Shown: positions 24,013-35,675 of the stretch, in pieces
How positions within the stretch are numbered: the first letter of the stretch is position 1
How the letters are laid out: every line of letters starts with the position of its first letter
Source: Morinoia aosen
Taxonomy: Eukaryota > Arthropoda > Malacostraca > Amphipoda > Talitridae
Reading direction: 5' to 3'
Length of the DNA: 64,000 bases
NCBI GenBank assembly: GCA_030386875.1
Contig: CM059564.1
Coordinates: forward strand, 42,490,075-42,554,074
Notes under the pieces: model-generated
Seen by the model: the letters and a program-made list of their open reading frames with translations, nothing else
What the model was told of the DNA's origin: nothing
Databases searched by the model: none
Made by a program: the position numbers and the translations under genes

Positions 24013-24134
24013 TACCCATTCTAACTTTTTCGCCGCTTGCATGCATGTTTTTCGCCGCCTAAGCGGTTTGAGCAATTAAATCGCTTAGGCGATGAAAAAC
24101 ATGCCTACAGGCGGTGAAAAAGTTTGACTGGGTA
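24013..24134. mobile_element. Foldback MITE, copy 2
   Basis: The 118-bp palindromic element (24015-24132) starts CCCATTCTAACTTTTTCGCC and ends GGCGGTGAAAAAGTTTGACT plus GGG. The inner blocks CGCCGCCTAAGCG and CGCTTAGGCGATG pair. It is flanked by TA on both sides. It is the same family as 6491-6602 and 51019-51130. Confidence 0.88.
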
Positions 24135-24474
24135 GTGTAACATTAACCACAATAGTTACCTATTCCGAAGTGTAATTCTACCGCGTATCTATTATTTTGA
24201 ATCTAACTGCTACCATAATGCTTACAGTTTTACTTGGAGAGCGTCTGACACACATGATGGTTGGCCGATGCAGCTGTTTGCCCTCGTATTTGTTCCAGGA
24301 CGTTTCTTTCGGCTACATTTCGGATAGCTCTGAGGCTCAGAGTCAGACATTGCCTGCGAACGAAAAGAAGCTTTATTTCTTATCGAGAATTGCGCATTTT
24401 TGCAGCCACAGAGAAGGATGTTAACATTGATTTCGTTGTTCTACTTGACAGATATCAAATACAAAAAGTAGGAG

Positions 24475-24590
24475 TTAGAAGTTGTTATCAAGCATCGCAA
24501 GTTTGTTGTTACCATGCATCGTCAATGTGTTATCCAGTATCGTAAATTTGTTGTTCTCTATAAATTGTTGTAAAGCATCGCAAATTTCAC
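24475..24590. repeat. About 35-bp tandem repeat
   Basis: Three degenerate copies carry the pattern GTTGTTATCAAGCATCGCAA, GTTGTTACCATGCATCGTCA and TTGTTGTAAAGCATCGCAAA. Confidence 0.65.
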
Positions 24591-25514
24591 CAGCATCACC
24601 AACATCTGTTAAAATTAAAATTATCTGGACTGAGTAACGATGACTGATTCTGGTACAGATGTTTTCTCAAGGAGTTTTATTGATTCATGAAAATCGACAT
24701 GACTTTGTGATGACACAAGTCTTACCAGAGATTGAGTCATCACCAAAGAACTAGAATATTTATGGGATTCTGATGCGTTATTGCAATGTCGAAACTGCTT
24801 TAGAGATATTCTGCTCTTATATCAATGACAAATGTGTTATTTAGATTTTGCTACCAGATCGAGGCATGCGCTTAAAACTTCCATAAAAATTCCACTTCGC
24901 ATTCAAGCAAGATACAAGCATTAGGCAGCCACCCATTATCATGTCAAAGAGCCCCCACAGGCATCGCGAAAACGGACCAACTATCGCTGGCAGAAATTTG
25001 CCAATTTACAAAGAAAACAGACAGCTTTTTCCTCTCAGGCGAGCCCACATCCATATATAGAGGCTGCATTGGAGGCTCCTGAGCTGCTGTTCTTCTCTTC
25101 CCTGCATTCATCGGAGGCATGGCGAGCGTCGTGAGCTTGGAAAGTGTTCCTGAAAGAACCGTAGAGGTGATTTGACAGTCTTCAACCTTTGCGTATTTTT
25201 GCGAAAAAAATTATGCACATATTGGAGTTTTAAACATAAATAGGATTGTAAAAAAACACTTTTTTTTGTGTGAGAGCTGCGATTGAGAAGGTTACTAGAA
25301 CTTTGAGGAGGGTGAGAGCAAAATTCGAGGTCTACGACCAAGCACAGCTCAGATGCGAACAAGGGTCTCGCTCACTCCAAAGGTTTCCGAGCGATTGAGT
25401 TCCGAGCGCTCTGAGGATAGCGCGTTTTTCTTTTGATTTCACAGTTTGCGCCGCACACGCCATTGGTTCGGTCAGCCGGGCTAAAGACTGATAAGAGTAA
25501 GCGAAAAGTTCAGA

Positions 25515-25625
25515 AATACAGCGAAAAAAGACGCACAGGTCGTTTAAAAATACAATAAATAAATGACGCACAGCTCGTTCAAAAATACAGTAAATAAATG
25601 ACGCACAGCTCGTTCTGAAATACCA
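25515..25625. repeat. About 42-bp tandem repeat, 2.5 copies
   Basis: GACGCACAGCTCGTTC followed by AAAAATACAGTAAATAAAT repeats, and the second and third copies are nearly identical. Confidence 0.8.
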
Positions 25626-26715
25626 TGGAAAAATGGAAAACGATGAGCAGCTTTTCCTGTACGGAAAATATGTTTATGCATACCTACTTATTATTCGTTA
25701 GCATCAAGAACAATATGGTTGACTATACATGCGTTGATAGCAAGCCATCCTTCTAAACAAGGTCGCCTAAATTCGAACTATTTTTCTTTTCTTTGCAGCT
25801 ATAGAATGTTGGAAAAGTTTTTAGAGCAAGGCTAGAAACAGTGCGTGTTGCATTGAATCAATAGAATTTAAATCCAGTATGCTGTAGGTAGGTAGGTTGA
25901 AAAACCGCTAATGTCGGCTTACAATTGTTTTTGTGGAGCAAGTCAGAATTGGAGGAGTTGAAATGAGAGAAGCATGTTTTTTTAACTTGTATAAACTATG
26001 ATTTTGATGAGGATTTGCTCTTTTGATGAAAGGAAACTAGTTTCTCTCAATGTTCCTATTGCAATAGGCATCTAAAAGCAAATCCTGTATGCTTACTTTG
26101 TTCCCATAGCAATAGGCGTCAAGGATCTAATCCGTATAAATATTTCTGTGAGGCCTGTCTCTAATAGAGTTTATTGCTTTGAAGTATGAAAAATTTTAAG
26201 TATCTATTAACAGTCTGTATGTACAGGAACTATCGTTTCCACGTCAAAAGCCGTTCAAGATTATTTCTTTAGTGAAACGCTTTCATTTACGCATCCGTGA
26301 ACATGAAGAGAAATGCATCCGTAAATGTGAAGATAAGTTTCTAAACGCTGGCCATTCTTTCCTGGACACCCGAATGCTCCATCAATCAGTTGCCTGAAGT
26401 CGAATGAAGGCTTTTGAAGAAATTCAGGGATAGAAATCAATCTCACTAAATCGTGACCCAATCGTTCTTCCTAGAAACTGACGAGCTTTTTCTGTCATGC
26501 TTTGAATGGATGAATTTAAGCTGCAGCTCTGTGCGTCTAGAAATGGAAGTAAAAGGGCATTATTTCAGCTTCTAGTCAACATTTATGAGTCAGTTACGAG
26601 TACTAACCCACAACAGACGGTGCTCATGATAGCGATTATAAATTGAGCAAATGTAATATGTGCGGTCTTGATAGAATGATTAAATATTGTAGTAATGTTG
26701 GTTTTATTTGGAAAA

Positions 26716-26950
26716 TAAGAATCAAGACGTCCGAAGACTTAAAAATATTAATGGGACTTGGCTCACTTAATTGCTACCATAAGAATAGAATACAATGAGA
26801 ATCAAGACCTGCCAAGACTTGACTCAGTTGCTATAATAAGAATACAATACAATAAGAATGAAGGCGGGTCAAGACTTGACTTAATTGCTCCAATAATTTT
26901 ACAATACAATTAGAATCTAGCCGTCCCAAGACTTGTCTCACTAAATTTCG
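26716..26950. repeat. About 65-bp tandem repeat, 4 degenerate copies
   Basis: Each copy contains AGAATCAAGAC, CCAAGACTTGACTCA and an ATACAATACAATAAG-like run in the same order. Confidence 0.75.
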
Positions 26951-28658
26951 TCTATATACAGACTCTCACAGAAGTAATCGTTATTTAAAAATGACACTTA
27001 GGATGGACTTTAGATCTAGCAGTGACTTTTGTTTCGAAATTTTTTTTCCAAATTGAGCTAGCTCTTTTTGTCACAGTTCTCATTATAAATTAGTCAACGA
27101 ACTTGTGGAAATTATCTGGATATTTTTGAAATTTTATGTCTTTTTTCGATTTCTTAGTACTGTCACATTCGACAGCTTCACCATAGACGGTGAATTTGGG
27201 TGAAAGTGTCGTCAATTCTAAAACTAGCTTACACAAATGTGGTGAGTGCACTGCACAACCGTAATCTTAGCCGGAAAAAGCTGAACAAACTAGCAAAACG
27301 AAAAAAATTCACGTCAGTGAGTTGCCAGTGATATGCCGGAACTGAATTCTTCGGTAATCTGACCTTATTTTTCATTACTTAATTAATTCGCTCCTTATCC
27401 ATTGGAGGCTATTTTTGCGTATTGGAGCATCAAGCTGTCATCGAAGATAAACTCCGCTGTGAGCGTGAGCTGAAACATTCCTCACAGTGGGTCGATTAGT
27501 CTAAAGTTGCTTTGATTTTCGGAAAATCCATCTTGACGTTAGAGGATCAGCCAAATATTTCGTAAGGGTCCATTAATGGCAATAAAACGCGTACGGTATA
27601 TTTTATACTGCATTAGGGTAATTGTGAGGTGGTTGCTCTACTAAAGCTATATCTTACTAGCTCCTTGACAATAGACTGAAAACAAGGTGCTCTAGCTTAT
27701 ATGCATTTTTGCACAAGTGCTTTTTATATGTCTTTGTATATCTCTCTAACAAAGCACCATCCAGGCTGTTGCTCATGATTGCCGTTAGACTTTGTAATTA
27801 TCTGTAAACTTCATTTCTCACAAGCTAATGTGAGCCCATCACAGTTTCTTGACACGCGAGGGTATGAGGAAAACCAAGATTACCTTACTTAAGAACTTGT
27901 TTCACTAGCAACTCAGATATGCGTGTTTAAATAAAAAGCGTGTTTGCTTGCGCGTGTTATGGGTGCTTTTTAACGTAGTTTTTTGCTTGATTGAGATGCT
28001 TGTCAGTTTTCCGGCAGTCGAAGACTTGTTGCCTTTACCTAGAGTATTGAGGTACCAACGTGAGTCTTTTCAGGCAGAGGGTATGCGTAGTAATGCATAT
28101 GTTTAATTGCTTCTAAATCCAGGTGGTACCTGCTCCGTTGTTAATTCACGCTGTTGCGACCGAAGCCTCACTTCGTATTCGAGTACTAATGTTGTCAAGA
28201 TATGTACTCTAACGCTGACCTTGTAGAAGTGTAACATGATGAATGAGTTTTATGGCTGAATATTATTCGAAATAATGCTAAATTCAAGAAATTTGTTTCA
28301 AAAGAGACAAATATTGCAGCTCTGATTCCCAGTGTGTACCGCTGTAGCTCGACCGGACGTTATTCCGAGGGAGTTATTGTGTGACACTTTACAAAATCCG
28401 TATATTAATTTAAAAAAATCAATGACTCAAATCAGCTTAAGCATGAAGCTAATAAAAAGTGTTCGTGTCAATTTCGTAAATCACATCCTGCATTCTGCCA
28501 AAACTCATGAAATTGAACTGCACGACAAATTTTCCAAATTCAAATTGGACGCCTCAGTAACATTTTATAGAAGAAACTCTTTTTGCGTTTGGTTCTTGTG
28601 AATATTTGAAAAAATTTAGCCGCTCCCTGATAACATTCACATACTACTTGGATGAGAC

Positions 28659-28913
28659 CTAATGCTCAAGGGCACTCCGGCGGCTGCTTGGTCCGCAGCC
28701 GAACTGATGAAACGATTTTTTGATATCGGACCCTCGATCTTCGTCTCCCCAATCAAGACTGACTGACATCATGCAGAATTTACGAGCTGAGGAGGCTCTG
28801 CGCTTACTTGAGGCTGGTGACCTAAATTTTAGACTCATTAATTCATGGTGCTGAAGCGCGTCGAGCAAGGAGAAATTTTCCGAGAAACATTCATCATCAA
28901 TTTCAGCGTTCAC
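28659..28913 (-). CDS. Possible coding fragment, 84 codons
   Basis: The frame reads from near 28913 leftwards to a stop at 28659-28661. It includes AEIDDECFSENFSLLDALQ, then SPASSKRRASSARKF, and MSVSLDWGDEDRGSDIKKS. The composition (acidic, Ser/Arg-rich) and local GC content are more coding-like than the surroundings. There is no ATG at the start and a TAA lies just upstream, no clear splice acceptor was found, and the family is not recognised. It may be an exon, a transposon fragment or chance. Confidence 0.2.
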   Translation of the reverse strand: MNAEIDDECFSENFSLLDALQHHELMSLKFRSPASSKRRASSARKFCMMSVSLDWGDEDRGSDIKKSFHQFGCGPSSRRSALEH

Positions 28914-29169
28914 AAAATTACCAACGCATAACCGTTCCCATTTTTTGCTTTAAAAACTGATCACGCGGGGAGGGGGGAAATTAGGGTTTGTATTTATACA
29001 TATTTAATTTTAAAATGCTCCACCGTGCTCGTGAATTTTTCTACATTTAAAAAAAGGGACTCACGTGCTCATAAAAGTAATTAATTTTCCCATTAAATAA
29101 TATATCAATATTAAATAATATTAGATCAAATAAAATTAATTGGTGAAAATTGATTGGTGAATTGGTGAT

Positions 29170-29582
29170 TGCACGAAATTAAACATGGTCAACTGATGAA
29201 AATTGATGCAACGCTTATATTTTGTACTAAATTAAGTATGGTCAACTTCTTAAATTGATGCAACGCTAATAATTTGTTCTAAATTAGTTATTACCAACTG
29301 CTTAAATTGATGCAACACTTATATTTTGCAAGAAATTAAATAGTCAGCTGGTGAAAATTAATGCAAGGCTTAAATTTTTTGTACTAAATTGAATATAGTC
29401 AACTGATGAAAATTGATACAACACTTATATTTTGCACGAAATTAAGTATGGCCAATTGGTGAAAATTGATGTAACGCTTATATTTTGTCCTAAATTAGAT
29501 ATGGTCAACAGCTTAAATTGATGCAACACTTATATTTTGAACTAAATTAAATATGGTCAACATCTTAAATTGATGCAACGCT
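29170..29582. repeat. 52-bp tandem repeat, 8 copies
   Basis: Anchors AATTGATG occur at about 29202, 29253, 29305, 29356, 29411, 29464, 29516 and 29568, so the modal spacing is 52 bp. A typical unit is AATTGATGCAACGCTTATAT, TTTGTACTAAATTAAGTATG, GTCAACTTCTTA. Confidence 0.92.
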
Positions 29583-29770
29583 TTAAAAACAACGCGTTTG
29601 CTACAACGCTGCGGAAGGGCTTAACTCGAAAGTACGCGAGAGCGGCCTAGGCGGCGTTAGGCTGAACAAATCTTGATAATCTCGCCCTTAGCAGAGAAAT
29701 AATTGCAACACGAAGGCCTCTAACGCGAAGATAAGACCTTCCTTCGCCGCCTACGCTGGATGGAGTGCAA

Positions 29771-30196
29771 AACAAACGGCATCAAACTCTGCTTAAACGA
29801 CAAGTTTTGCGCTATATCAGTTGCCTTCGAGGGCTTTTGTGTCTTCATTTTAATTTTAAATATGTTTGTATAAGAAGTGTTTTTCCTAGGAGCAGAATTG
29901 GATTTTTGTTCGGTTTTGAAACTATTCAATGAACAAACGGTGTCAAACTTAACTTGAACGACAAATTTTGCGCGATATCAGTTGCCGTTGGAGGCCGTTG
30001 TGCCTCTTAACTTTATTTATAAACATGTATGTACAAGAAGGGTTATTCCTATAATTAGAATTATATTTTTGTTCAATTTTGAAATGGGTCAACGACCGTT
30101 GTGTCTCTTTACTTTATTTATAAATATACATTCGAAAAGTTATTCCTAGAAGCAGAATTAGATTTTTATTCAATTTTGAAACTGTTCAATGAGGAA
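29771..30196. repeat. 161-bp tandem repeat, 2.6 copies
   Basis: Copies begin AACAAACGGCATCAAAC (29771) and AACAAACGGTGTCAAAC (29932), and a third, lacking its 5' part, starts near 30093. All carry GAGGCNNTTGTGTCTC-like and TAGNAGCAGAATTNGATTTT blocks and end CAATTTTGAAACTGTTCAA or similar. Confidence 0.88.
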
Positions 30197-31544
30197 TTGT
30201 GTTAGCGATGTGCGTTGAAATCTTCATTCCCCTCTGGCGCTTGCAGGCAAATGTGAATTTTTCACTCTGATGGCAATAGTGCCTGCAATATTGAGGGTAT
30301 TCCGTCAAATGAGAATAATTCCTCAAATTTCATGCATCTCCTTATAGGAATCACTTCATTTAAAATTCCTGCACTTTAATGCTAGATGATCTAAGATAAA
30401 TGAGATCTGTGTCTCTTCTCAGTTTTGTTAGTTCATGGCACGTTTAGCTTTTTTTATAATTTGTGGAGAGGAACATTGCTGGAATTGTTGCTTTGAGTTC
30501 GGAAGTTCCTAGGATAAGGAAATGATGCTTGATCTTAGTTTCGAGGTTGTAAGTCTTCTCCATTTAACATTCGTTAAGGGAATTGAAGCCCAGGAATGAC
30601 AGGAATCAGAAAAGTATGCTAAGAATGACTTTACTTCGATTTAACTAAAACATGCTAAAAATATTTAAGAGATGCGGTGTAAATAATTGAGAAAAACCAG
30701 CTTAGTTTCCGCGTCCACCGTATTTTACTCAAATTCGTAGGAAACAAGTTAAAATTTGAAAATAATATCTACGCAAATAATTGGGCGGTACCAACTTGGT
30801 CTTTGTTTTTAGCTGAGTCACACAAAATTGGTGGATTACTAACCAAAGTTCCTAAATAAATAATCAAAGAACAATTATTATGAAAATAAGAAAGAAGACC
30901 AGCTTGGTTTTTGGGCTTCACAACATTTTGAAAAATATTCGGCGCTGAAAATTTAAAAATTTCTAGATGGAACAGGCATTGCGAGTGGTCGATGCTGCAT
31001 TTTTAAGAAGACTGAAAACTATAAATACAGATGTATTTTTAAAATATTTTGTTGTGTTCCGTGAGGCAGAATTGAATTTTTTTCGAGCGTCGCAAAAGCT
31101 GGCGAGGTTGGCACGTGTCGTTCACATCTCGCAAATGTTCGCGCTTCTCGTGACTGCCCTCTGCAATTCAAGGACTCGTAAAACAAGCAGCGAACTACAA
31201 AAGATAATTTCCGTAAGATGGAGAGCTAAATACGCATAGGGAGACTTAGAGAGCCGGACTTTTAAATATCTACACGTTAAAAGATGAAACTTGTGGAAGC
31301 TAGAGTGAAAACATTCAACTCACTTGTTCCATCGTAAAACATTACCTGTAATTTTTGGGAGTGGAATAAATATTTTAATTTCTGCCTCAGAAATGTGACA
31401 CCAGGAATTCTGTGATGACCTCATCGCCAGGGATGATTTTTTTCTCATGGCAACATCGCCAAGGTTTTAGGTCATCTAATGATGAAATTGTGATAATAAC
31501 TGAAAATAACTCTTGTTGACAGTGTCGGGCCTTGACGAGAAAGT

Positions 31545-31625
31545 ATATTGGTACGCAGTCTATAAGAAGATAAACTGGTACCCAGTCTGGACGAAAGTAG
31601 TGTATTGGTACGTGGTCTAGATTAA
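31545..31625. repeat. About 33-bp tandem repeat, 3 copies
   Basis: TATTGGTACGCAGTCTA, AACTGGTACCCAGTCTG and TATTGGTACGTGGTCTA recur, each followed by a purine-rich linker. Weaker copies may extend to 31760. Confidence 0.7.
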
Positions 31626-31941
31626 AATCGTTAATTGACCGCCAATTTAGTTGAATATGATGTGTGTGGGCTCTCATTTCAGTTGAAAATAGTACATCGG
31701 GCCCCGTTATAGATGGAATCAATGTATTGGTATCCGCTTTAGATGAGAATAGAATGTAATGTGTATACCAGCCATCACGTGCTCGTGATAAAGCTAATGT
31801 ATGATATTTGAAACACCATAGATGGTGATATACAAAGCACTTAACCTATCGTACACGGTGTTTTGAAAATTGTTTAATGGTTGATTGATAGATTACTGTC
31901 AGCGAACACCACCATTTTAAGCACCTCTGTTTATTTGCCCT

Positions 31942-32180
31942 AGCACTACCATTTGACACAGGTCAGAAAACACTACCATCAACACTAAGTACGTCAAAAA
32001 GCACTACCATTTGAGAGAGGTCAGCAAGCACTACCATTTGAGAGAGGCCAGCAAGCACTACCATTTTCACTGATGACGTCAGCAAGCACTGCCATTCCCA
32101 CTGATGACGTCAGCAAACACTGCTATTCCCACTGATGACGTCAGCAAGCACTTCCATCTACTCTGAAGACGTCAGTAAGC
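31942..32180. repeat. 27/31-bp composite minisatellite carrying CRE palindromes
   Basis: The shared core CAGCAAGCACTACCATT is followed either by TGAGAGAGGT (27-bp form, left part) or by TTCACTGATGACGT (31-bp form, right part). Perfect TGACGTCA palindromes occur at 32074, 32105 and 32136, exactly 31 bp apart, with a degenerate AGACGTCA next at about 32167. Confidence 0.88.
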
Positions 32181-33431
32181 ACTCTCATATCATCAAGCAC
32201 CGACGTTCAGACGACATCAATAAGCAATATAACTCGGGATGTCAGCAAGAAGGTCCGTTTGAGAGAGTCTTGATGAGTCTTACAGTCGGTGGGGCAGTGC
32301 ATGCAAGCAATCGTTTCAATGGAACAGCGTCAGCAAGCGATGGCCAATTTTAATGTTAAAAGCCATTTCCCCTACAGCATATTAAATTTCTTTTCGTTCA
32401 ATAATACTGCTGAAGCTGAAAAAATGTATTATTTTCGTTTCTCTCATGTAAGTTCTATAGCAAAGCTTATAAAAAATTAATTTATTTTTCTCTCCTGAAT
32501 TCCACAGCACCCCATACGACTCGAGTCAGAAATCTCTGAAAAATCATAGTGGATTAAAAAAAATTCTTTCCTAACGCAAAAAATACTGTACGTAAATTAG
32601 TTTACATCTTGCGTTTGAAATTGTAGAGCCATTTTACGCAGTAATATTTTTAATATTATGAAAAAATTATTAAATGTGCTTGTAGCATACATTTGCTCTA
32701 ACGAAACTAGCATTTTCGTATTGCTAGAGTATGAAAAAAATCTATCCCTGAAATGCTATGAAGTTTCTGTTTAGTGCGTCAAAAATGTCGGTTATAACTA
32801 AATTTAAAGTCCGTGTCAAATAAAATTGAGGTTCAAAATTCTAGGAACATTTTCCATTCGTTGGAACATTTCCTTGATTAAATATAGTTATAACATTGAA
32901 TTAAGAACCATGGCTGCATTGTGGTACAGTATCACATTTCTGCTGAATCATTTAAACGTCAAGCCTAACAGAGTCCCATTTAACCGCATTCCTTATAGCA
33001 CAACAAGTTGCAAAAGCTTTCTTCGGCTAGACTTCCTCTAAATAGACTGGCGATCTCTCGGCTACGAACATAAACGCTCCATTTTCCATGGCTATTCCAA
33101 TTATTTTCCTTTATATGCACGTGTCTCCATTCTCCGCCGTCTCCAAGTCCAAGCAACACAACCCGGTCTCGGTCTGGCTCCAGATGCATGCCATTCCGCG
33201 TCCCGGCATCGGCAACAAATATGCCCATAACCGGACGATGACAACGACTAAACGGACATCGATTGAACCGTAAGAATTCAGGGACGGAGACCGATAAGAC
33301 CGTATCCTTTAGCGGTCAGCGAACGTATCCCGCCGCCAATGAACCTTCCTCTCTGACCGCAAGATTTGTGAGGTCTGGCCTCGATATTCATATGGCCTGC
33401 TACCATCTCGGTCTTGTGCCCATAAAAAAAA

Positions 33432-33660
33432 GGTTCTCAACCAGGAGTAAATTTACCCCTAGCGGGTTAAAAATTATATAGTCGGGGGTTAGAAATACCT
33501 GACATTTTAAAAATAATCAATTTAATTTGTGTTAAATGAGAGAGAATGCAAAGAAAACGCGTGTTTTGTATGGAAGTAGGAGGTAAATGGAGAAATACAT
33601 AAAGCCGAGGGGGTCAATGATGGAGGAAGGTTGTGAATGGCTGCTATAGAGTGAGGCCAG
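33432..33660. mobile_element. hAT-like transposon terminus (decayed)
   Basis: GGTTCTCAACCAGGAGTAAA followed by TTTACCCCTAGCGGGTTAAA matches the characteristic end of many animal hAT elements, which begin CAGNGGTTCTCAACC and carry a G-rich/ACCCCT palindrome. The sequence as far as a GAGGGGGTCAATG segment (33607) and GGTTCTCAG (33660) may be the other side. No transposase frame is present. Boundaries are uncertain. Confidence 0.5.
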
Positions 33661-34499
33661 GTTCTCAGAAATAAAAGTTTTGGTCCTTTTTGTTCGGAGT
33701 TTAGGTAAAGTTGAACGTTGTTACTCGGGAATCGGTTGGTTGAAACTTTTTAAGCAGCTTAGGTCTAATATTGAGTACGACAAGACGAGTTTCTAGAAAT
33801 TGAGAGGTATTGCAGACTCGTACAAATGTTCAGGCATTTTTTACTTTGAAACAGCAAAGTAATGAGCGCATCATGAGGGATTTGGCATCCTTTTTCTAGT
33901 TCCGATACGCAGTGAGCGACTTCGACATAAGTTTGAGAATGTTGCTATTGATACAACTCAACCAATTTACGGTACAACTATTTTGCGGTAAGAATTCAAT
34001 TTTATTCGGATGCATGATTTACTGGAAAACGTCCTCGATGGATGACTTTGCTTTGGAAGCGTCCATCCTTGAAGTCGGTTTGAAAAATAGCTTCCGAGTC
34101 GCACTTCATTAATCTCGATAGCGCATTTACTTTTTCTGCCGAGAGAAAATGCCTCTTTAGATTTTCTTTATTGTTGCAGAAAAGAGGCCCGGGCTGCTGA
34201 GCAATCTTGATTGATGAAGAGAGAGTTACTTCGTCCGTCAGCGCGCTCGTACCCTAATTGGAGCTTGCCTTGGATTTTGTGAAACTGATCCCTTTATTAG
34301 ACGAGGCTGCATACTCCCGCTATGCTGTAACGAACAAAAATGAGATTAGGGTCTTTAGCAAACAAAGTTTAAGTAGGTAAAAAATAATTCTCACTAATTG
34401 TGAGAGATGACCTCTGAGTACAGCGGAGGCCAGGAATGAATTCAATGACCAGTGAGACATGTCTGACAACTGAATAACTTAACTAGAAAAATGATTTTT

Positions 34500-34700
34500 A
34501 ATATGACTATTGAAACTGTATTTTTTCACAAAGCGACTAACAACACACATATTTAAATATCTCAGTGCAGAAAAATATCTACTGAAATCGTATTTGAACA
34601 CAATGGATTCACACTATACATAAATATCTCAGTACAGAGAAGTGACCAGTGGAACTGTGTATTGAAATTATTTCTACACAAACGACTGACAATATACAGA
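34500..34700. repeat. About 70-bp tandem duplication
   Basis: TAAATATCTCAGTGCAG and TAAATATCTCAGTACAG are each followed by a diverged copy of an ACTGAAATCGTATTTGAACA-like block. CGACTAACAACACACA near the start resembles CGACTGACAATATACA near the end. Confidence 0.7.
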
Positions 34701-35289
34701 CAGTTATATTCCCGTACAAAATATACACTGTTTTTGCAATTTTCTGCACATTGAGAGCTGTAACATTTTTTGTTGGTTTGTATGAATTACACTCTGATTG
34801 TTTTCAGGGTTTTCACATGAAACAAATATATGCTCCTAAAATGAAAATCAAAGATGACGCTATGGTCAAGGTGGAATTCTCAAGCAAGTTTTTGTAAAAA
34901 GGTTTTATTATCTTTAACAAAATGTTTTCAAAGTGAATAAGCAAAGTTTCCGAAATCTTAAACACTAAAGCTCACTGTATTAAAAGCCAATATCTAAAAA
35001 GGAAAACGAAGCACTTTATAGGAATAGAGTAACCTTTTTACATGCGATACATTAAATTTCGCCTGTAGATTTTGGCATGTACCATAAGTCAGAGAAATTG
35101 TCATCGAAATTTTTGGTATACTTAGAAAGTCAAATTTTGATTAGATATGATCGCTAGAACAACAGTGGATTCATCTCCGAGAAATTCAAACAGAGTTTTT
35201 GTGGATTTCAAAATTTTATACTTGGCAAGTAAAACTCCTCGTGTGAATTAAAATTTCTTCAAACTTAAAAATTTGTCTTCGCTGGCAAG

Positions 35290-35675
35290 GATATTGATTC
35301 CCTTGCCATCGCCTTAACTAGACTCGGTTCACTAAATATCATCAATTCAATAATTTTTGTTTATAATCTTCAGCTTTTTTGAGCAACTGGTCATTTTTTT
35401 TAAATCCCTTGGAAAATTTACATCGTCAGATCTAAAATTCAGTCCGGAGAGTTGAGAAATCATGGAGTTTTTAGAAAACTTTATTCGCGTCTACTGACAT
35501 TGATTTCGTTGCTGTTGTCCTGATTTGCTTGAATCGGATCACTAAATATTATCTGTACAATAATTTTGGGTGTATGACTTTGAGCAACAGATCTTTTTCT
35601 TTTGAAATTCCTCGGGAAATTTACGTCCTCATGCCCAAAATTCAGTCCGGGGAGTTGAGAAATCCTGGAGTTTTC
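35290..35675. repeat. Tandem duplication, about 205-bp unit
   Basis: Two diverged copies share CACTAAATATCATC / CACTAAATATTATC (35330 and 35540), GAGCAAC, AAATTTACATCGTC / AAATTTACGTCCTC, and AATTCAGTCCGGAGAGTTGA / AATTCAGTCCGGGGAGTTGA. Confidence 0.88.

Noticed and set aside
24197..24424. 75-codon frame with an internal acceptor-like TTTGTTCCAG
   Set aside because: No coding bias or recognisable motif; overlapping frames are equally open.
25100..25400. SINE-like segment with an A-rich run near 25260
   Set aside because: No convincing polymerase III A and B boxes and no flanking target duplication could be seen.
32980..33228. 82-codon minus-strand frame with a GC-rich middle
   Set aside because: The opposite strand is also open, no splice signals were found, and it may be transposon debris next to the hAT-like end.
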